Assembly (NCBI RefSeq): GCF_022095675.1 | Contig: NZ_JAHYSG010000029.1 | Coordinates: 1-64,000 of the forward strand | From: Dactylosporangium sp. AC04546 | GTDB taxonomy: Bacteria; Actinomycetota; Actinomycetes; Mycobacteriales; Micromonosporaceae | Direction of reading: 5' to 3' | DNA: 64,000 nucleotides | Shown: positions 52,108 to 60,682 of the stretch, in pieces | How the letters are laid out: the number at the start of each line of letters is the position of its first letter | How positions within the stretch are numbered: the first letter of the stretch is position 1 | Program-made: the position numbers and the translations under genes | Notes under the pieces: model-generated | What the model was told of the DNA's origin: nothing | What the model saw: only the letters and a program-made list of their open reading frames with translations | The model's database searches: none

Positions 52108-52691
52108 ACACTTCACCATCGGACAAGCCCGCGGACACCGCAGCCGACGCGCTGCGGGACGCCCTGCAGCGCGTGGACGACCGCGTCGACGGCCTGACGC
52201 CCGCCGACGTCACCGACCGACTGACGGCACTGCTGGCCAGCGCCGGCGCCCGCCCCGAACCGGCCATCGACGACCTCGACCTCGACCTGGTCCTGCTCAG
52301 CTGGGAGGTCGAGTTCGCGGCGGGAGGTACGACGGCCAGCGTCCGCGGCAACGGCCCGGACGAGCGGCCGGGCCGCATCCCCCTGCACGACGAGATCTTC
52401 GAGCAACTGCACGGCCGCGCCCGTGAGGAGTTCGACCCGGCCCCGAAGCTCGACGTCGCCCTCGACGCCGTGACGGGCGCCGTGACGGTGCGCGTCATCG
52501 CCGCCGGGCGCGTCGCCGACGACGTGGACAGCATCGCCGTGGTAGTCCCTACCAGCGGGGCGGGCGTGGTGCGGGTACCCCTCGTTGTCGACCGCACCGA
52601 CGTCACCCTCGCCGGGACGGTCGACCCCGGCACCCCGGTCGGCGCCATCCAGTCGCCGCTGCGGGTCGAGGTGGTGCGCCGTGCCCGGTGA
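52104..52691 (+). CDS. Unknown protein between sigma factor and CHAT protease
   Basis: A 195-aa acidic protein with no family that I recognise. Residues 1-60 are helical (ALRDALQRVDDRVDGLTPAD, VTDRLTALLASAG). The rest is predicted beta-rich, with alternating hydrophobic strands (DLVLLSWEVEFAAGG, VALDAVTGAVTVRVIAAG, VVVPTSGAGVVRVPLVVDR, VTLAGTVDPGTPVG). No signal peptide, membrane helix or zinc motif is seen. Its start overlaps the sigma stop (GTGA) and its end overlaps the CHAT gene start by 11 bases, so the three proteins are made together. By position it is a candidate anti-sigma factor or protease substrate. This is inference only. Confidence 0.75.
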   Translation: MNTSPSDKPADTAADALRDALQRVDDRVDGLTPADVTDRLTALLASAGARPEPAIDDLDLDLVLLSWEVEFAAGGTTASVRGNGPDERPGRIPLHDEIFEQLHGRAREEFDPAPKLDVALDAVTGAVTVRVIAAGRVADDVDSIAVVVPTSGAGVVRVPLVVDRTDVTLAGTVDPGTPVGAIQSPLRVEVVRRAR

Positions 52692-55600
52692 GGTCATCCA
52701 AGCGGGCACCGGCCGGGCAGCATGGCGGTCCCTCGTCGAGCAGCAGACTGGGCCGACAGCGCCGTTCACCCTCGCCCAGATCTGCCTGCTGGTCGACAAG
52801 CGGGTAAGCACCCCCAGTGAGTGGGCTATCCCCGGCCTGCCTGCCGGCCGCCCGGACGTGCTGACCAAGCTCGCCGCTGGCGCCGCCCTCGCACGCTACG
52901 GAGCCGACCGCGACGACGAGATCGGCCAGTTCTGGCGCCTCCTGGGCAACCTACGCACCGGTGGCTCGGTCAAGCAACTGGGGCTTGGCCGGCCTCTCGC
53001 GGAACTCCTGGACGAGCTGCGGCTCGCCGCCGACGCTGGCGCTGTGCTCGGGCCGCAGTTCGAGGCGTGGGCGCTGATGCACCGGGCCATCATGCTGCGC
53101 GGGATCAGCGACGACGAGTCGATGGCGGCTGCGCGCCGAGCCCTGGCACTGATCCAGAGCGCACCGCCCGCCGGCGGCGCGGAACCGCATCGCGTCGTGG
53201 CCGCCGCCACTGGCGCCCCGCGATGGCTACCGTCGGCGGCGCAGATGCGTACGCTCCTCGAGTACGACGCGCATGTGCGGGTCGCGACCGCGGCGCGCAT
53301 GCTCAGGCAGTACGACGTGGCCATCGACTTCCGGGACCGGAGCATCGTCGTCGCCAGGCGCCTCAAACGCCGGCCGATGCTCCTCGCCCAGGCGTACGGT
53401 GAGCGCGGGGTCCTGGCCCGAGCCCTAGGTGACGTCGAGACGGTGCTCCGGCTGCTCACCGACGAACGCGAGCACGCCGAGCGCAGCGGAAGCCCCCGGG
53501 TGTTCATGCGATACCAGCTGTCGGCGGCCCAGGCGGCGGAGTCGGTCGACAACTGGGATGAGGCAGCGCGCCTGCGCCGGGAACGCATCCGCACGCGGTT
53601 CCACCTCACGCTCGGCGTGGAGGTCGACGCTGCCGACCCGGCGTCCGTTCGCGCCCATCTCCCCACCCTCCTCGACGCCGCGAATCAGACCGACGCGACT
53701 GCGGTGGCGAACGATGCGTACGAAATCGCTCGCTATCTCTTCGCATCGGGTGCCGTGGAGACCGACCACGCCGCCCGGGTCGAGGCCGGCGCGTGGATGG
53801 ACGCGGCCGACGCAGGATGGAGCGACGTCGCCGTCAACGGCGACGTCGCGATCGGGTACCGCCGCCTGGAACTGGACGCGCTGGAGGGCCGCAGCAATCC
53901 GCTGACGATTGGTCGCGGCCTCGTGCACTACAGTCACAAATTCCGGCGAGCCGCAGGCCGTCGCCGGGCCGCCACCTCTGCTGCCCACTACGGCGATCCG
54001 ACGGATGCGGTGGTGCTCCAGCGCCTCCAGGAACTCCTCGTAGACGCTCCGCCTCTGGACGCCGCGCACCTGGCGGTCGGCATGGCCCGCTGGCACCTGC
54101 GGCGCGGCGAGGCGATGCACGCCGAGGGCCAGCTGGATTCGGCTCAGCGGGATTGGACCGCCGCCGCAGACGAGGCGGCGAACTCCGCGCAGGGACTGAC
54201 CCTGTCCCGCCCAGGCGAGCCCGATGTGCCGCTCGACGCCGCTGCCGTAGTCGAGGCGCACCAGATTCGCGGGCGGGCATTGCGACGCCTGCGCTCGCTC
54301 GGCGACAGCCCCGAGGCAGCCGCGGCGGAGCTCGACGCCCGGCTGGCGTCGCTGCCTGCGATCGCGCGCCGGTTCATCGCCTGCGGCTCGCCTGGTCAAC
54401 GTGCCGTCCTCGATCGACTGTATCGGCAATGGCTCGCCGAGACCCTCGAACTCGCCGTCGAGCTGTCGAACCCGGCCGCGTTCGACGCCACCGCGGAGGT
54501 GATGCGCCGTGACCTGGTCGGCACAGTGCTCTGCGCGATGGCTGCCGACGGCAACACCCCCGAGCAGATCGCCCGGCTGGCCGAGAAACTGCTTGCCACA
54601 CTGCGCGCGACCGTGGGGGACCTCGAACACCGGGAAGGGGCCAGATCCGCGGACCGTGCCCCGGCCGACGAGGAGCAGACCGACCAGCCCGACATCGACC
54701 CGATGACCCGCGGCGGCAACCTCGCCGAGCAGGTCGACGAGGCGCTCGACGTCGTCGGCACGGTACTCGGCCCGGTCGCTCGGGACCTTTTCGACCCGCA
54801 AACGGCCACGCGGTACACCGCGATGACGGCCGCGACAGCGCTCTACGGCGACGGCCCCGGGGCGGTGCTCTCGCTGGTCCTGCTCGACGGGGGCGGCGAA
54901 CGCCCCCGAGTGGCGCGCCACCTGTGCTGGCGAACCGAATCCGGCAGACCGCTGCGCAGCGAGCTCGATGTGGTGCTCGCCCCGGCCTGGCTCGCGGCGC
55001 TGTCGCCCGACCCGGACGCGGACGAGTTCTTCGGCCGCCTGGCCTGGCTCACCGAGGTCCTGCTGCCCGGGCCGCTCGTCGAGCTGCTGTCGGCGTTGAG
55101 CGAGGACCGGCCGCTGCCTCTGGCCGTGGTACCGACGGGGCTGCTCGCCGTGCCGTTCGCAGCGCTCCGTGCGGGCCCCACACTGGTGCTGGAGAAGGCC
55201 GTCGTATCCCTCGCGCAATCGCTACAGGCACTGACAAACTTGGCCGGCGACCGCACCGGCGACCGCGGCGTCGAGGTCGGCGTGTACGACACCGCCAACC
55301 TCCACCACGCCGACGCCGAGTGGAGGGCCCTGCAACGGCACCGGCCGGCGGTGCGTCAGGCCGACACCCTCGACGACATCGCCGCCCTGCTCGCTGATCC
55401 CGCCGTGGGCCGCTCGCCGGGCCTGCTGGCGCTCGCGATCCACGGTTCGCGCGGGTCGGACGGCTGGACCCAGGCCAAACAGCTGCCCAGCGGCGAACTG
55501 CTCACGACGGGCCACGTCCTGCGCTGGTACATCCCGGCGCTGGTGGTCGGCGCTTCCTGCAACACCGATATCCGCCTCGACTCTGGCGGCGAGCTCGGCG

Positions 55601-55839
55601 GCTTCCCCCTCGCGTTCCAGCTCCGCGGCGCCGTCAACATCGTCGGTTCGCTCTACTACATCGAGGACAAGTCCACCGCCCAGATCATGGGCCTCTTCTA
55701 CGAGGAGACCAGTCGCGGCCTCGCCACGGCCGCCGCCCTGCGAATCGCGCAGCGACGGTGGCTCGCGGCGAACCGGCCGGGCCGGCTACCCGCCTACCAG
55801 CGCTGGGCGTACCTCGTCACCTACGGCCTCCCCGTATGA
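52681..55839 (+). CDS. TPR-CHAT caspase-like protease
   Basis: A 1052-aa protein. Residues up to about 640 are helical repeats of TPR type (AALARYGADRDDEIGQFWRL, AYGERGVLARALGDVETVLR, and others). A C-terminal CHAT (caspase HetF-associated with TPRs) domain covers about 740-1052. The catalytic dyad is H921 (ALAIHGSRG) and C960 (VVGASCNTD), and PTGLLAVPFAALR is the usual upstream CHAT signature. CHAT enzymes are cysteine proteases of the caspase/separase clan found in bacterial conflict and signalling systems. The start used is the GTG at 52681, overlapping the preceding gene by 11 bases; an upstream frame extension lies wholly within that gene. A protease so tightly coupled to a sigma factor suggests a proteolytic transcription switch. 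Confidence 0.87.
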   Translation: MPGEVIQAGTGRAAWRSLVEQQTGPTAPFTLAQICLLVDKRVSTPSEWAIPGLPAGRPDVLTKLAAGAALARYGADRDDEIGQFWRLLGNLRTGGSVKQLGLGRPLAELLDELRLAADAGAVLGPQFEAWALMHRAIMLRGISDDESMAAARRALALIQSAPPAGGAEPHRVVAAATGAPRWLPSAAQMRTLLEYDAHVRVATAARMLRQYDVAIDFRDRSIVVARRLKRRPMLLAQAYGERGVLARALGDVETVLRLLTDEREHAERSGSPRVFMRYQLSAAQAAESVDNWDEAARLRRERIRTRFHLTLGVEVDAADPASVRAHLPTLLDAANQTDATAVANDAYEIARYLFASGAVETDHAARVEAGAWMDAADAGWSDVAVNGDVAIGYRRLELDALEGRSNPLTIGRGLVHYSHKFRRAAGRRRAATSAAHYGDPTDAVVLQRLQELLVDAPPLDAAHLAVGMARWHLRRGEAMHAEGQLDSAQRDWTAAADEAANSAQGLTLSRPGEPDVPLDAAAVVEAHQIRGRALRRLRSLGDSPEAAAAELDARLASLPAIARRFIACGSPGQRAVLDRLYRQWLAETLELAVELSNPAAFDATAEVMRRDLVGTVLCAMAADGNTPEQIARLAEKLLATLRATVGDLEHREGARSADRAPADEEQTDQPDIDPMTRGGNLAEQVDEALDVVGTVLGPVARDLFDPQTATRYTAMTAATALYGDGPGAVLSLVLLDGGGERPRVARHLCWRTESGRPLRSELDVVLAPAWLAALSPDPDADEFFGRLAWLTEVLLPGPLVELLSALSEDRPLPLAVVPTGLLAVPFAALRAGPTLVLEKAVVSLAQSLQALTNLAGDRTGDRGVEVGVYDTANLHHADAEWRALQRHRPAVRQADTLDDIAALLADPAVGRSPGLLALAIHGSRGSDGWTQAKQLPSGELLTTGHVLRWYIPALVVGASCNTDIRLDSGGELGGFPLAFQLRGAVNIVGSLYYIEDKSTAQIMGLFYEETSRGLATAAALRIAQRRWLAANRPGRLPAYQRWAYLVTYGLPV

Positions 55840-55855
55840 GCCCGGCGGTCCAGCC

Positions 55856-56263
55856 CTACCACTCGCCATCGCACGGACTCGACGGAAAGATCTCACGCCA
55901 CACTTCCAGCTCCGCTGGGGCGATGTTCATGAGCCCGTAGTTCTGCTGCCGCAAGAACCGCAGCGCCGCCACAACCATCGCCACGTAGCCGGGGTGCCGG
56001 ATCCGTACGGTGATGAGATCTCGGACGCAGCGCTGCCCACCGTAGACCGCCCAGCCGCCAACCGGCAGAACCGCGTCGGCCAGCGCGGCGACGAACGCGT
56101 CCGGGTTGGCGGCGGCGACGGGGTACAGCGGCTGATAGATCAGGTCATTGACTCGACTCGCGGTGTCCGGCGGAGATTGCTGCGGTGCGAACTCGTACCT
56201 TCCGTACATCGTCATGCGTTGCGCGATGTCGGCCGGCAGGAGCGTGGCCTCGGATGACGACAT
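55856..56263 (-). CDS. Hypothetical protein (135 aa)
   Basis: An unrecognised 135-aa protein, soluble by appearance, with helical segments (DAFVAALADAVLP; PGYVAMVVAALRFLRQQ) and several aromatic residues. AACGGAG lies five bases before the ATG at 56263. It is the second of two closely spaced minus-strand genes (33-base gap) and is convergent with the CHAT protease gene (16-base gap). G+C is lower than in the flanking core genes, hinting at accessory DNA. Confidence 0.65.
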   Translation of the reverse strand: MSSSEATLLPADIAQRMTMYGRYEFAPQQSPPDTASRVNDLIYQPLYPVAAANPDAFVAALADAVLPVGGWAVYGGQRCVRDLITVRIRHPGYVAMVVAALRFLRQQNYGLMNIAPAELEVWREIFPSSPCDGEW

Positions 56264-56296
56264 GAACGCTCCGTTCTCCCGGTGGGTGTCGGTCCG

Positions 56297-56515
56297 CTAC
56301 CAACCTTCGGTTGGGTGCACCTGGAATGCGATCCATCGAGCGGCCGATCCTTGTAACCAGTTCGACTCGGTCGATGGACGAAACGCCAAGCAACTGTCCG
56401 CTGTCCATGCGATATCGAACGCCATCTGCGTTGCCCGCCGCTTCATCTTCAGGCTGCCCATCAGGGCGGTATCCGGCGGTGAGCGGACTTCCCCAATATT
56501 CCGCACCTGGACCAT
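56297..56515 (-). CDS. Hypothetical small protein (72 aa)
   Basis: A 72-aa frame starting at an ATG (56515) that has a near-perfect Shine-Dalgarno AAGGAGGT ten bases upstream. The product (MVQVRNIGEVRSPPDTALMG... ending VHPTEGW) has no known family. It precedes the 135-aa gene by 33 bases on the same strand, and the two probably form a small operon. An alternative frame starting at GTG 56522 uses the same site at a poorer distance and I do not favour it. Confidence 0.5.
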   Translation of the reverse strand: MVQVRNIGEVRSPPDTALMGSLKMKRRATQMAFDIAWTADSCLAFRPSTESNWLQGSAARWIAFQVHPTEGW

Positions 56516-56647
56516 GTCTCACCCCACCTCCTTCACCCGGAATGCGGACGACTTTTCGGGGCTGCGGTCATCATCCGTTCGCCGGAATGACCCCGCACAG
56601 CACGGCACCGTACCCTTCGTGACCACCCACTCACCTCGGGAGTTGCC

Positions 56648-57031
56648 ATGGAACTGTTCTGCGTCCTTGCGATCGCCGGACTTGCCGGCTTCATTGTCTG
56701 GCAGTTCCTTGAGACGAGGAACGCGGTGGACACGATGACCGTTCGATCGCCCCATGATCCGCAACAAACCGCCCGGATCATCCACGACGCCTTCACCGGA
56801 GTGCGAGAGGTTCTGTGGACCGATACGTCCGGCCCAGGCGCGATCAATAAGCGTCGGCGGGGAAAGGACGGCGGGATAACGATGTCCATCGACATTGATC
56901 CCCTCCCCGATGGCGGCGCGAAGGTGAGCATGTGGGCATCCCAGACAAACGTCTATTTCGGATTCCTGGTCAATTTTGCCGGCGTGGTCAACCGGCGCAA
57001 GAAGGCGATCGCGAGGTTGCTCGCAGCCTAG
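56648..57031 (+). CDS. Membrane-anchored hypothetical protein (127 aa)
   Basis: The N-terminal 20 residues (ELFCVLAIAGLAGFIVWQFL) form one membrane helix; the rest is a soluble domain of about 100 residues with mixed strands (GGITMSIDIDPLPDGGAKVS) ending in a basic helix. GGGAG lies five bases before the ATG. No family is recognised. It stands alone, divergent from the two small minus-strand genes. Codon use is less G+C-biased than in neighbours. Confidence 0.65.
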   Translation: MELFCVLAIAGLAGFIVWQFLETRNAVDTMTVRSPHDPQQTARIIHDAFTGVREVLWTDTSGPGAINKRRRGKDGGITMSIDIDPLPDGGAKVSMWASQTNVYFGFLVNFAGVVNRRKKAIARLLAA

Positions 57032-57185
57032 CCTCAGCTCTTCGGGAGCTCGGTGCGGGCGTCGACTGTGCTTTGCGGCGGCCCGCCGAGGCGGGCCTCG
57101 CTGCGCGGTGGTGCGGGTGAATGCCACGTAGGGCACGGATGGTTCGGCGATGGTGGGCGCAGATCGGGTGTGCTGTGGCGTGTGG

Positions 57186-58091
57186 TCATCGCGCCGGGGT
57201 GGCGGTGCTGTTCAGGGTGGCGGCGAGGCGGGCGACGGCGTCCTCGGCGGTGGGCACCGGTCCGAACAGCTGGGCTTGGCGGCGGGTGTCGGCGACGTAG
57301 CGGCCGCTGTCGAACCACCGGAACATCGCCACCATGTCCTTGACCATTGGGACGAACGGCCCGGCGAGCAAGCCCGCGGTGCGGGTGACGGCGGACGGGA
57401 TCGCCCGGACCTTGACGGGCCGGTTCGCTCGGGCGCTCATCAGGCCGGCGAGTTCCCGGACGCTGACCGGGCGGTCCCAGCCGATGTCGACTCGTTCGCT
57501 GCCGGTGATGTCGGCGTCGACGGCGGCGGCCAGGTAGGTGGCGAGGTCGCCGGTGAGGACGAAGGTGAGCGGGACGGTTGTCTTGCCCATCCACATCAGC
57601 CCTTTGTCGAAGGGGTTGCCGGTCATGGTGGCGATCTGGTCGAGGAACGCGCCGGGGCGCAGCGCGACGAACGGCACCTTGCGGTCTTCGAGGTGGTCCT
57701 CGGCGAGTTTCTTGTGCCAGAAGTGGCTGACCTGCGGTGTCTGGTCGCTGGTCAGGATGCTGGTGAGGACGAACCGCCGGATGCCGGTGCGGTGGGCGGC
57801 CTCGGCGAGGTTGGCGTTGCCGACCGTGTCGATCGCGTGGGCGTTCTTGCCGCGCCGGGTGTAGCCGGCGGCGGTGCTGATGACCGCGTCGACACCCTGC
57901 ATGGCGGTGACGAGGGAGTCGAGGTCGAGCATGTCGCCGCGGGCGATCTCGACGCCACGGGCTTGCAACCTGCTTGCGTCGGTGGCCGGCCGCACGAGCG
58001 CGCGGACGTGCTTGCCGTCGGCGAGCAGGGCGTCGACGACTCTTCCGCCGAGCGCGCCGGTGGCGCCGACGACGAGGACTGGGGCGGTCAT
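57186..58091 (-). CDS. NAD(P)-binding oxidoreductase, NmrA/atypical SDR type
   Basis: A 301-aa Rossmann-fold protein. The dinucleotide-binding motif is G9-A-T-G-A-L-G-G16 with LVRPATDASRL after strand 2, typical of NmrA-like and atypical (extended) SDR proteins that bind NADP(H). The region around residues 120-150 (HFWHKKLAEDHLE) holds the K that takes the YxxxK Lys position, while the Tyr is replaced by His. The substrate is unknown. The gene follows a 41-aa ORF and the FMN reductase gene on the same strand, so the three could be one redox operon. Confidence 0.85.
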   Translation of the reverse strand: MTAPVLVVGATGALGGRVVDALLADGKHVRALVRPATDASRLQARGVEIARGDMLDLDSLVTAMQGVDAVISTAAGYTRRGKNAHAIDTVGNANLAEAAHRTGIRRFVLTSILTSDQTPQVSHFWHKKLAEDHLEDRKVPFVALRPGAFLDQIATMTGNPFDKGLMWMGKTTVPLTFVLTGDLATYLAAAVDADITGSERVDIGWDRPVSVRELAGLMSARANRPVKVRAIPSAVTRTAGLLAGPFVPMVKDMVAMFRWFDSGRYVADTRRQAQLFGPVPTAEDAVARLAATLNSTATPAR

Positions 58092-58098
58092 GGGTTGG

Positions 58099-58224
58099 TC
58101 ACTCCGTTTCGGCAGTCAGGGGGCGGCGGGGGTCGCCGGCGGCAAGGAGCCTGGTGAGGTCGAACGGTTGCCAGCACTTGCTGCTCCTGTCCCGGTTGGC
58201 GAGTTCGGTTCCCGTGCGGGTCAT
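58099..58224 (-). CDS. Small ORF (41 aa) coupled to FMN reductase
   Basis: The ATG at 58224 overlaps the reductase stop (ATGA). The frame encodes 41 residues (MTRTGTELANRDRSSKCWQP... ending PLTAETE) and stops seven bases before the start of the oxidoreductase gene. Exact packing between two genes suggests it is translated; it could serve mainly to couple translation of the downstream gene. There is one Cys and no recognised motif. Confidence 0.4.
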   Translation of the reverse strand: MTRTGTELANRDRSSKCWQPFDLTRLLAAGDPRRPLTAETE

Positions 58225-58799
58225 GCGGCGGCGACCTGCTGCCTGGCGCGCAGCGGGGCCAGGACTTCGCTCCAGGCGATGACCTGGTCGAGCATCGTCG
58301 TGAGCACCGGGAGGTTGTAGTCGCCGGGCTTGAAGTCGCGGTACTGCACGAACTCGGTGGCGAAGTTCAGCACCACCTGCGCGCGGACGTCGGCCATCAT
58401 CAGCTCGCCGGCCATCACCCGGAGATGCTCCACGGCGCGGACGCCGCCGTGCGCGCCGTAGGAGATGAACCCGACCGCCTTGTGGTTCCACTCGGCGAAC
58501 AGGAAGTCGATCGCGTTCTTCAACACGCCGCTGGTGCTGTGGTTGTACTCCGGGGTGACGATGACGAACCCGTCGAACGAGGCGATCTTCTCGGCCCAGC
58601 GGTGGGTGTGCGCGTTCTGGTAACGCCCCAGCGACGGCGGCATGCCCTCGTCGAGGTGCGGCAGCGGATAGTCGCGCAGGTCGACGAGCTCGAACTCGGC
58701 GTCCGTGCGCTGCGACGCCAGGTCGAACGCCCAGCGGGCCACCGGCTCGCCCCGGCGGTTCGGCCGGGTACTTCCCAAGATCATCCCAATGCGGGTCAT
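58221..58799 (-). CDS. NADPH-dependent FMN reductase family protein
   Basis: A 192-aa flavodoxin-like quinone/azo reductase type protein. GSTRPNRRGEPVA is the FMN phosphate loop and TPEYNHSTSGVLKNAIDFL the second flavin-contact motif of the family. Such enzymes reduce flavin, quinones or chromate with NADPH. The start is the ATG at 58799 with GAGGGAG upstream; the longer frame is not supported. It is divergent from a MarR-type regulator, the common layout for a MarR-controlled stress or redox gene. Confidence 0.9.
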   Translation of the reverse strand: MTRIGMILGSTRPNRRGEPVARWAFDLASQRTDAEFELVDLRDYPLPHLDEGMPPSLGRYQNAHTHRWAEKIASFDGFVIVTPEYNHSTSGVLKNAIDFLFAEWNHKAVGFISYGAHGGVRAVEHLRVMAGELMMADVRAQVVLNFATEFVQYRDFKPGDYNLPVLTTMLDQVIAWSEVLAPLRARQQVAAA

Positions 58800-58841
58800 C
58801 GTCCGTGTCTCCCTCGAGATCCCATGGTTCGTAGCATGGAT

Positions 58842-58858
58842 AGTACATGCCATGAACT
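58842..58858. promoter_or_regulatory. Candidate MarR operator
   Basis: AGTACATG-C-CATGAACT is an inverted repeat with 7 of 8 arm pairs matching, placed in the 83-base gap between the divergent FMN reductase and MarR genes. Its size fits MarR-family sites. A second overlapping repeat, CATGG-N10-CCATG, occupies 58835-58854. Confidence 0.5.
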
Positions 58859-58870
58859 GTCGTCGAGCTG

Positions 58871-58882
58871 TACCATAGCGCC
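58871..58882 (+). promoter_or_regulatory. Leaderless promoter, TACCAT-N6-ATG
   Basis: TACCAT is followed by six bases and the ATG of the MarR-family gene, with no Shine-Dalgarno. The arrangement is the same as at 40142, 61401 and 63076. Confidence 0.5.
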
Positions 58883-59398
58883 ATGCCCGCCCCCGTACCA
58901 ACCGGACCCGACGCTGCTCACCGGAACGCCAACGCGTCATCCGGCCCGGCCGCAGCGGCACCGGATGACGCGTTGGCGCTGATCGCGCTGTCGGGGCTGG
59001 TGCAGGGGACGTTCGCACGCGTCGCCGAGGGTCACGACCTGACACCGGTACAGGCGCGACTGCTGTGCGTGCTGGCCGAGCGGCCGCGCGGCATGGCGGA
59101 ACTCGCCCGCGTCTTCGGTGTCGGCAAGGCGAACCTGACCGGCCTGATCGACCGGGCGGCCCAGCGTGGCCTGGTGAAACGCTCGGAAGTGCCGGGCGAC
59201 CGCCGTGCGGTGCACGTGGTGCTGACGGAGGATGGCCGGCGCTCAGCGCTCGCCTTCCACCAGCAGGTCACCGACGAGCTCACCGCCGTCCTGGCGCCGT
59301 TGACGCAGACCGCTCGCGCGGCCTTCCACGACACCGTCATCACCATCACGCACGCAGCCGGCCATCACGGCACCTGGGGCCCCTGCCGCGCCTGCTAG
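58883..59398 (+). CDS. MarR-family transcriptional regulator
   Basis: A 171-aa protein with the MarR winged helix between about residues 45 and 150: DLTPVQARLLCVLAERPRGM, ELARVFGVGKANLTGLIDRA (recognition helix) and the wing EVPGDRRAVHVVLTEDG. It probably represses the divergent FMN reductase operon and itself through the repeat at 58842-58858. The C-terminus has two Cys (CRAC), which might allow redox sensing, but this is speculation. It appears to be translated from a leaderless message. Confidence 0.88.
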   Translation: MPAPVPTGPDAAHRNANASSGPAAAAPDDALALIALSGLVQGTFARVAEGHDLTPVQARLLCVLAERPRGMAELARVFGVGKANLTGLIDRAAQRGLVKRSEVPGDRRAVHVVLTEDGRRSALAFHQQVTDELTAVLAPLTQTARAAFHDTVITITHAAGHHGTWGPCRAC

Positions 59399-59422
59399 CC
59401 GACGAATGTCCGGGCCGTCGGC

Positions 59423-60460
59423 TCACTCATCCGCGGTGCCAGCCGGCCGGTGGTGTTTCGCGAGCGGCTGCACTGCTGGTTCGAGGAGCGACAATGTCAG
59501 CTGCTGTGCATCAAGGCCGACGCGGATGCCGACAGGCATCGGCAGATTCGGGCCAGCATGGCCGACCTCAACGTTGCCCAGGACCGGGATGTCACGGTCG
59601 CCGAGGACGTCGAGGACTATCTCGGCAAGCGTCGGGGACGCGTTAGGAGGCTCAAGTCCAATGATCTCGCGCGGAACGCCCACGACCATGCCGGAGATCC
59701 GATCGAGAATGCCACAGTGCCGCAGCACCTGCAGATAGCTCCACACGTAGGAAGCCTGGCCGCCCATCTCCTCCCAGAACAGCACCGCACCGTCGAACCA
59801 TTCGAGCGGCACCGCGAACCGCGTAGCCTGCGCCAGCGCGATGCGATTGATCACCCCGCCGATCAGCCGGCCCTCGGCACGACCGGGGCGCCAGCACTCC
59901 CACGACGGGCTCGCAGGCAGCGCACCGATCGCCTCGGTGCCGGTCAGTAACCTGGAGTAGAGCTTCTCGAGTTCCGCTCGGCGTGTCGCTGGCGCAGCCT
60001 GCCAGTGCCCGCCGAAGCCAGGGACGGCCATGTCAGCGTGGAACCCGACCAGACCCGTGCGCGCATAGAGCACCAGATGCAGCAGCGAGATGTCGCTGTA
60101 GCCGAGGATCGGCTTGGGGTCGGCCTTGATCGCCTCAATGTCGATCAGGTCGAGGTAGCCGAACGCCGTCTGTCCGCCGTCATTCGCGATGATCGCGCGC
60201 ACCTCAGCATCACGGAGTAGACCGTTGAGCTCCGCGGCGATCTCTGCCGGCGTAGCCGCGCTCCACCAATGGTGGCGCCCTACTTCGAGGAGCGGTGCCC
60301 GACGCACGCGGAATCCCATCCGCTCGAGCACGACCACCGCCTGCTCGACATTGGGCTCGTAAGCGGCAGGGAGCGGCCCGGACAGCGCTGCGATAGCAAC
60401 AACATCACCGGGCCTCAGGGCACGAGGTCGAAGCAGTTGCGGCATGGCAGAACCGGTCAT
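59423..60460 (-). CDS. S66 peptidase: LD-carboxypeptidase / MccF-like
   Basis: A 345-aa serine peptidase of family S66. The N-terminal domain has LRPGDVVAIAALSGP and, further on, the nucleophile S122 in ILGYSDIS; the C-terminal domain has the His in GNVEVGHAGPN. The family contains cytoplasmic LD-carboxypeptidases that trim recycled muropeptides, and MccF-type enzymes that inactivate microcin C-like peptide-nucleotide antibiotics; sequence alone does not separate them here. The ATG at 60460 is used; a second ATG at 60445 is possible. It is convergent with the MarR gene (24-base gap). Confidence 0.87.
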   Translation of the reverse strand: MTGSAMPQLLRPRALRPGDVVAIAALSGPLPAAYEPNVEQAVVVLERMGFRVRRAPLLEVGRHHWWSAATPAEIAAELNGLLRDAEVRAIIANDGGQTAFGYLDLIDIEAIKADPKPILGYSDISLLHLVLYARTGLVGFHADMAVPGFGGHWQAAPATRRAELEKLYSRLLTGTEAIGALPASPSWECWRPGRAEGRLIGGVINRIALAQATRFAVPLEWFDGAVLFWEEMGGQASYVWSYLQVLRHCGILDRISGMVVGVPREIIGLEPPNASPTLAEIVLDVLGDRDIPVLGNVEVGHAGPNLPMPVGIRVGLDAQQLTLSLLEPAVQPLAKHHRPAGTADE

Positions 60461-60682
60461 CGAGGCAGTGTCCCCACAGGCGCACCAACTCGCCACGCAT
60501 TTGCCGATCGGCAAGTCAGGAGGCATAGCCCGGACAGCCACCGACTGCACCTTGGGATTGCGTCATCGCCCACAGCCTTCGGTCACGAGGTGTCCAGCCC
60601 TCAAGGTGCAGTACTGTCCAGCGCGTGCAGTTCCGGTCGTGCCGGTTCGGCCTGTGTGCGCAACCGCGGGTGGAGGTCCGGC

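Noticed and set aside
56145..56522. 125-codon minus-strand frame from GTG 56522
   Set aside because: It overlaps the 135-aa gene in another frame and is too close to the Shine-Dalgarno; the 72-aa frame from 56515 uses that site at a better distance.
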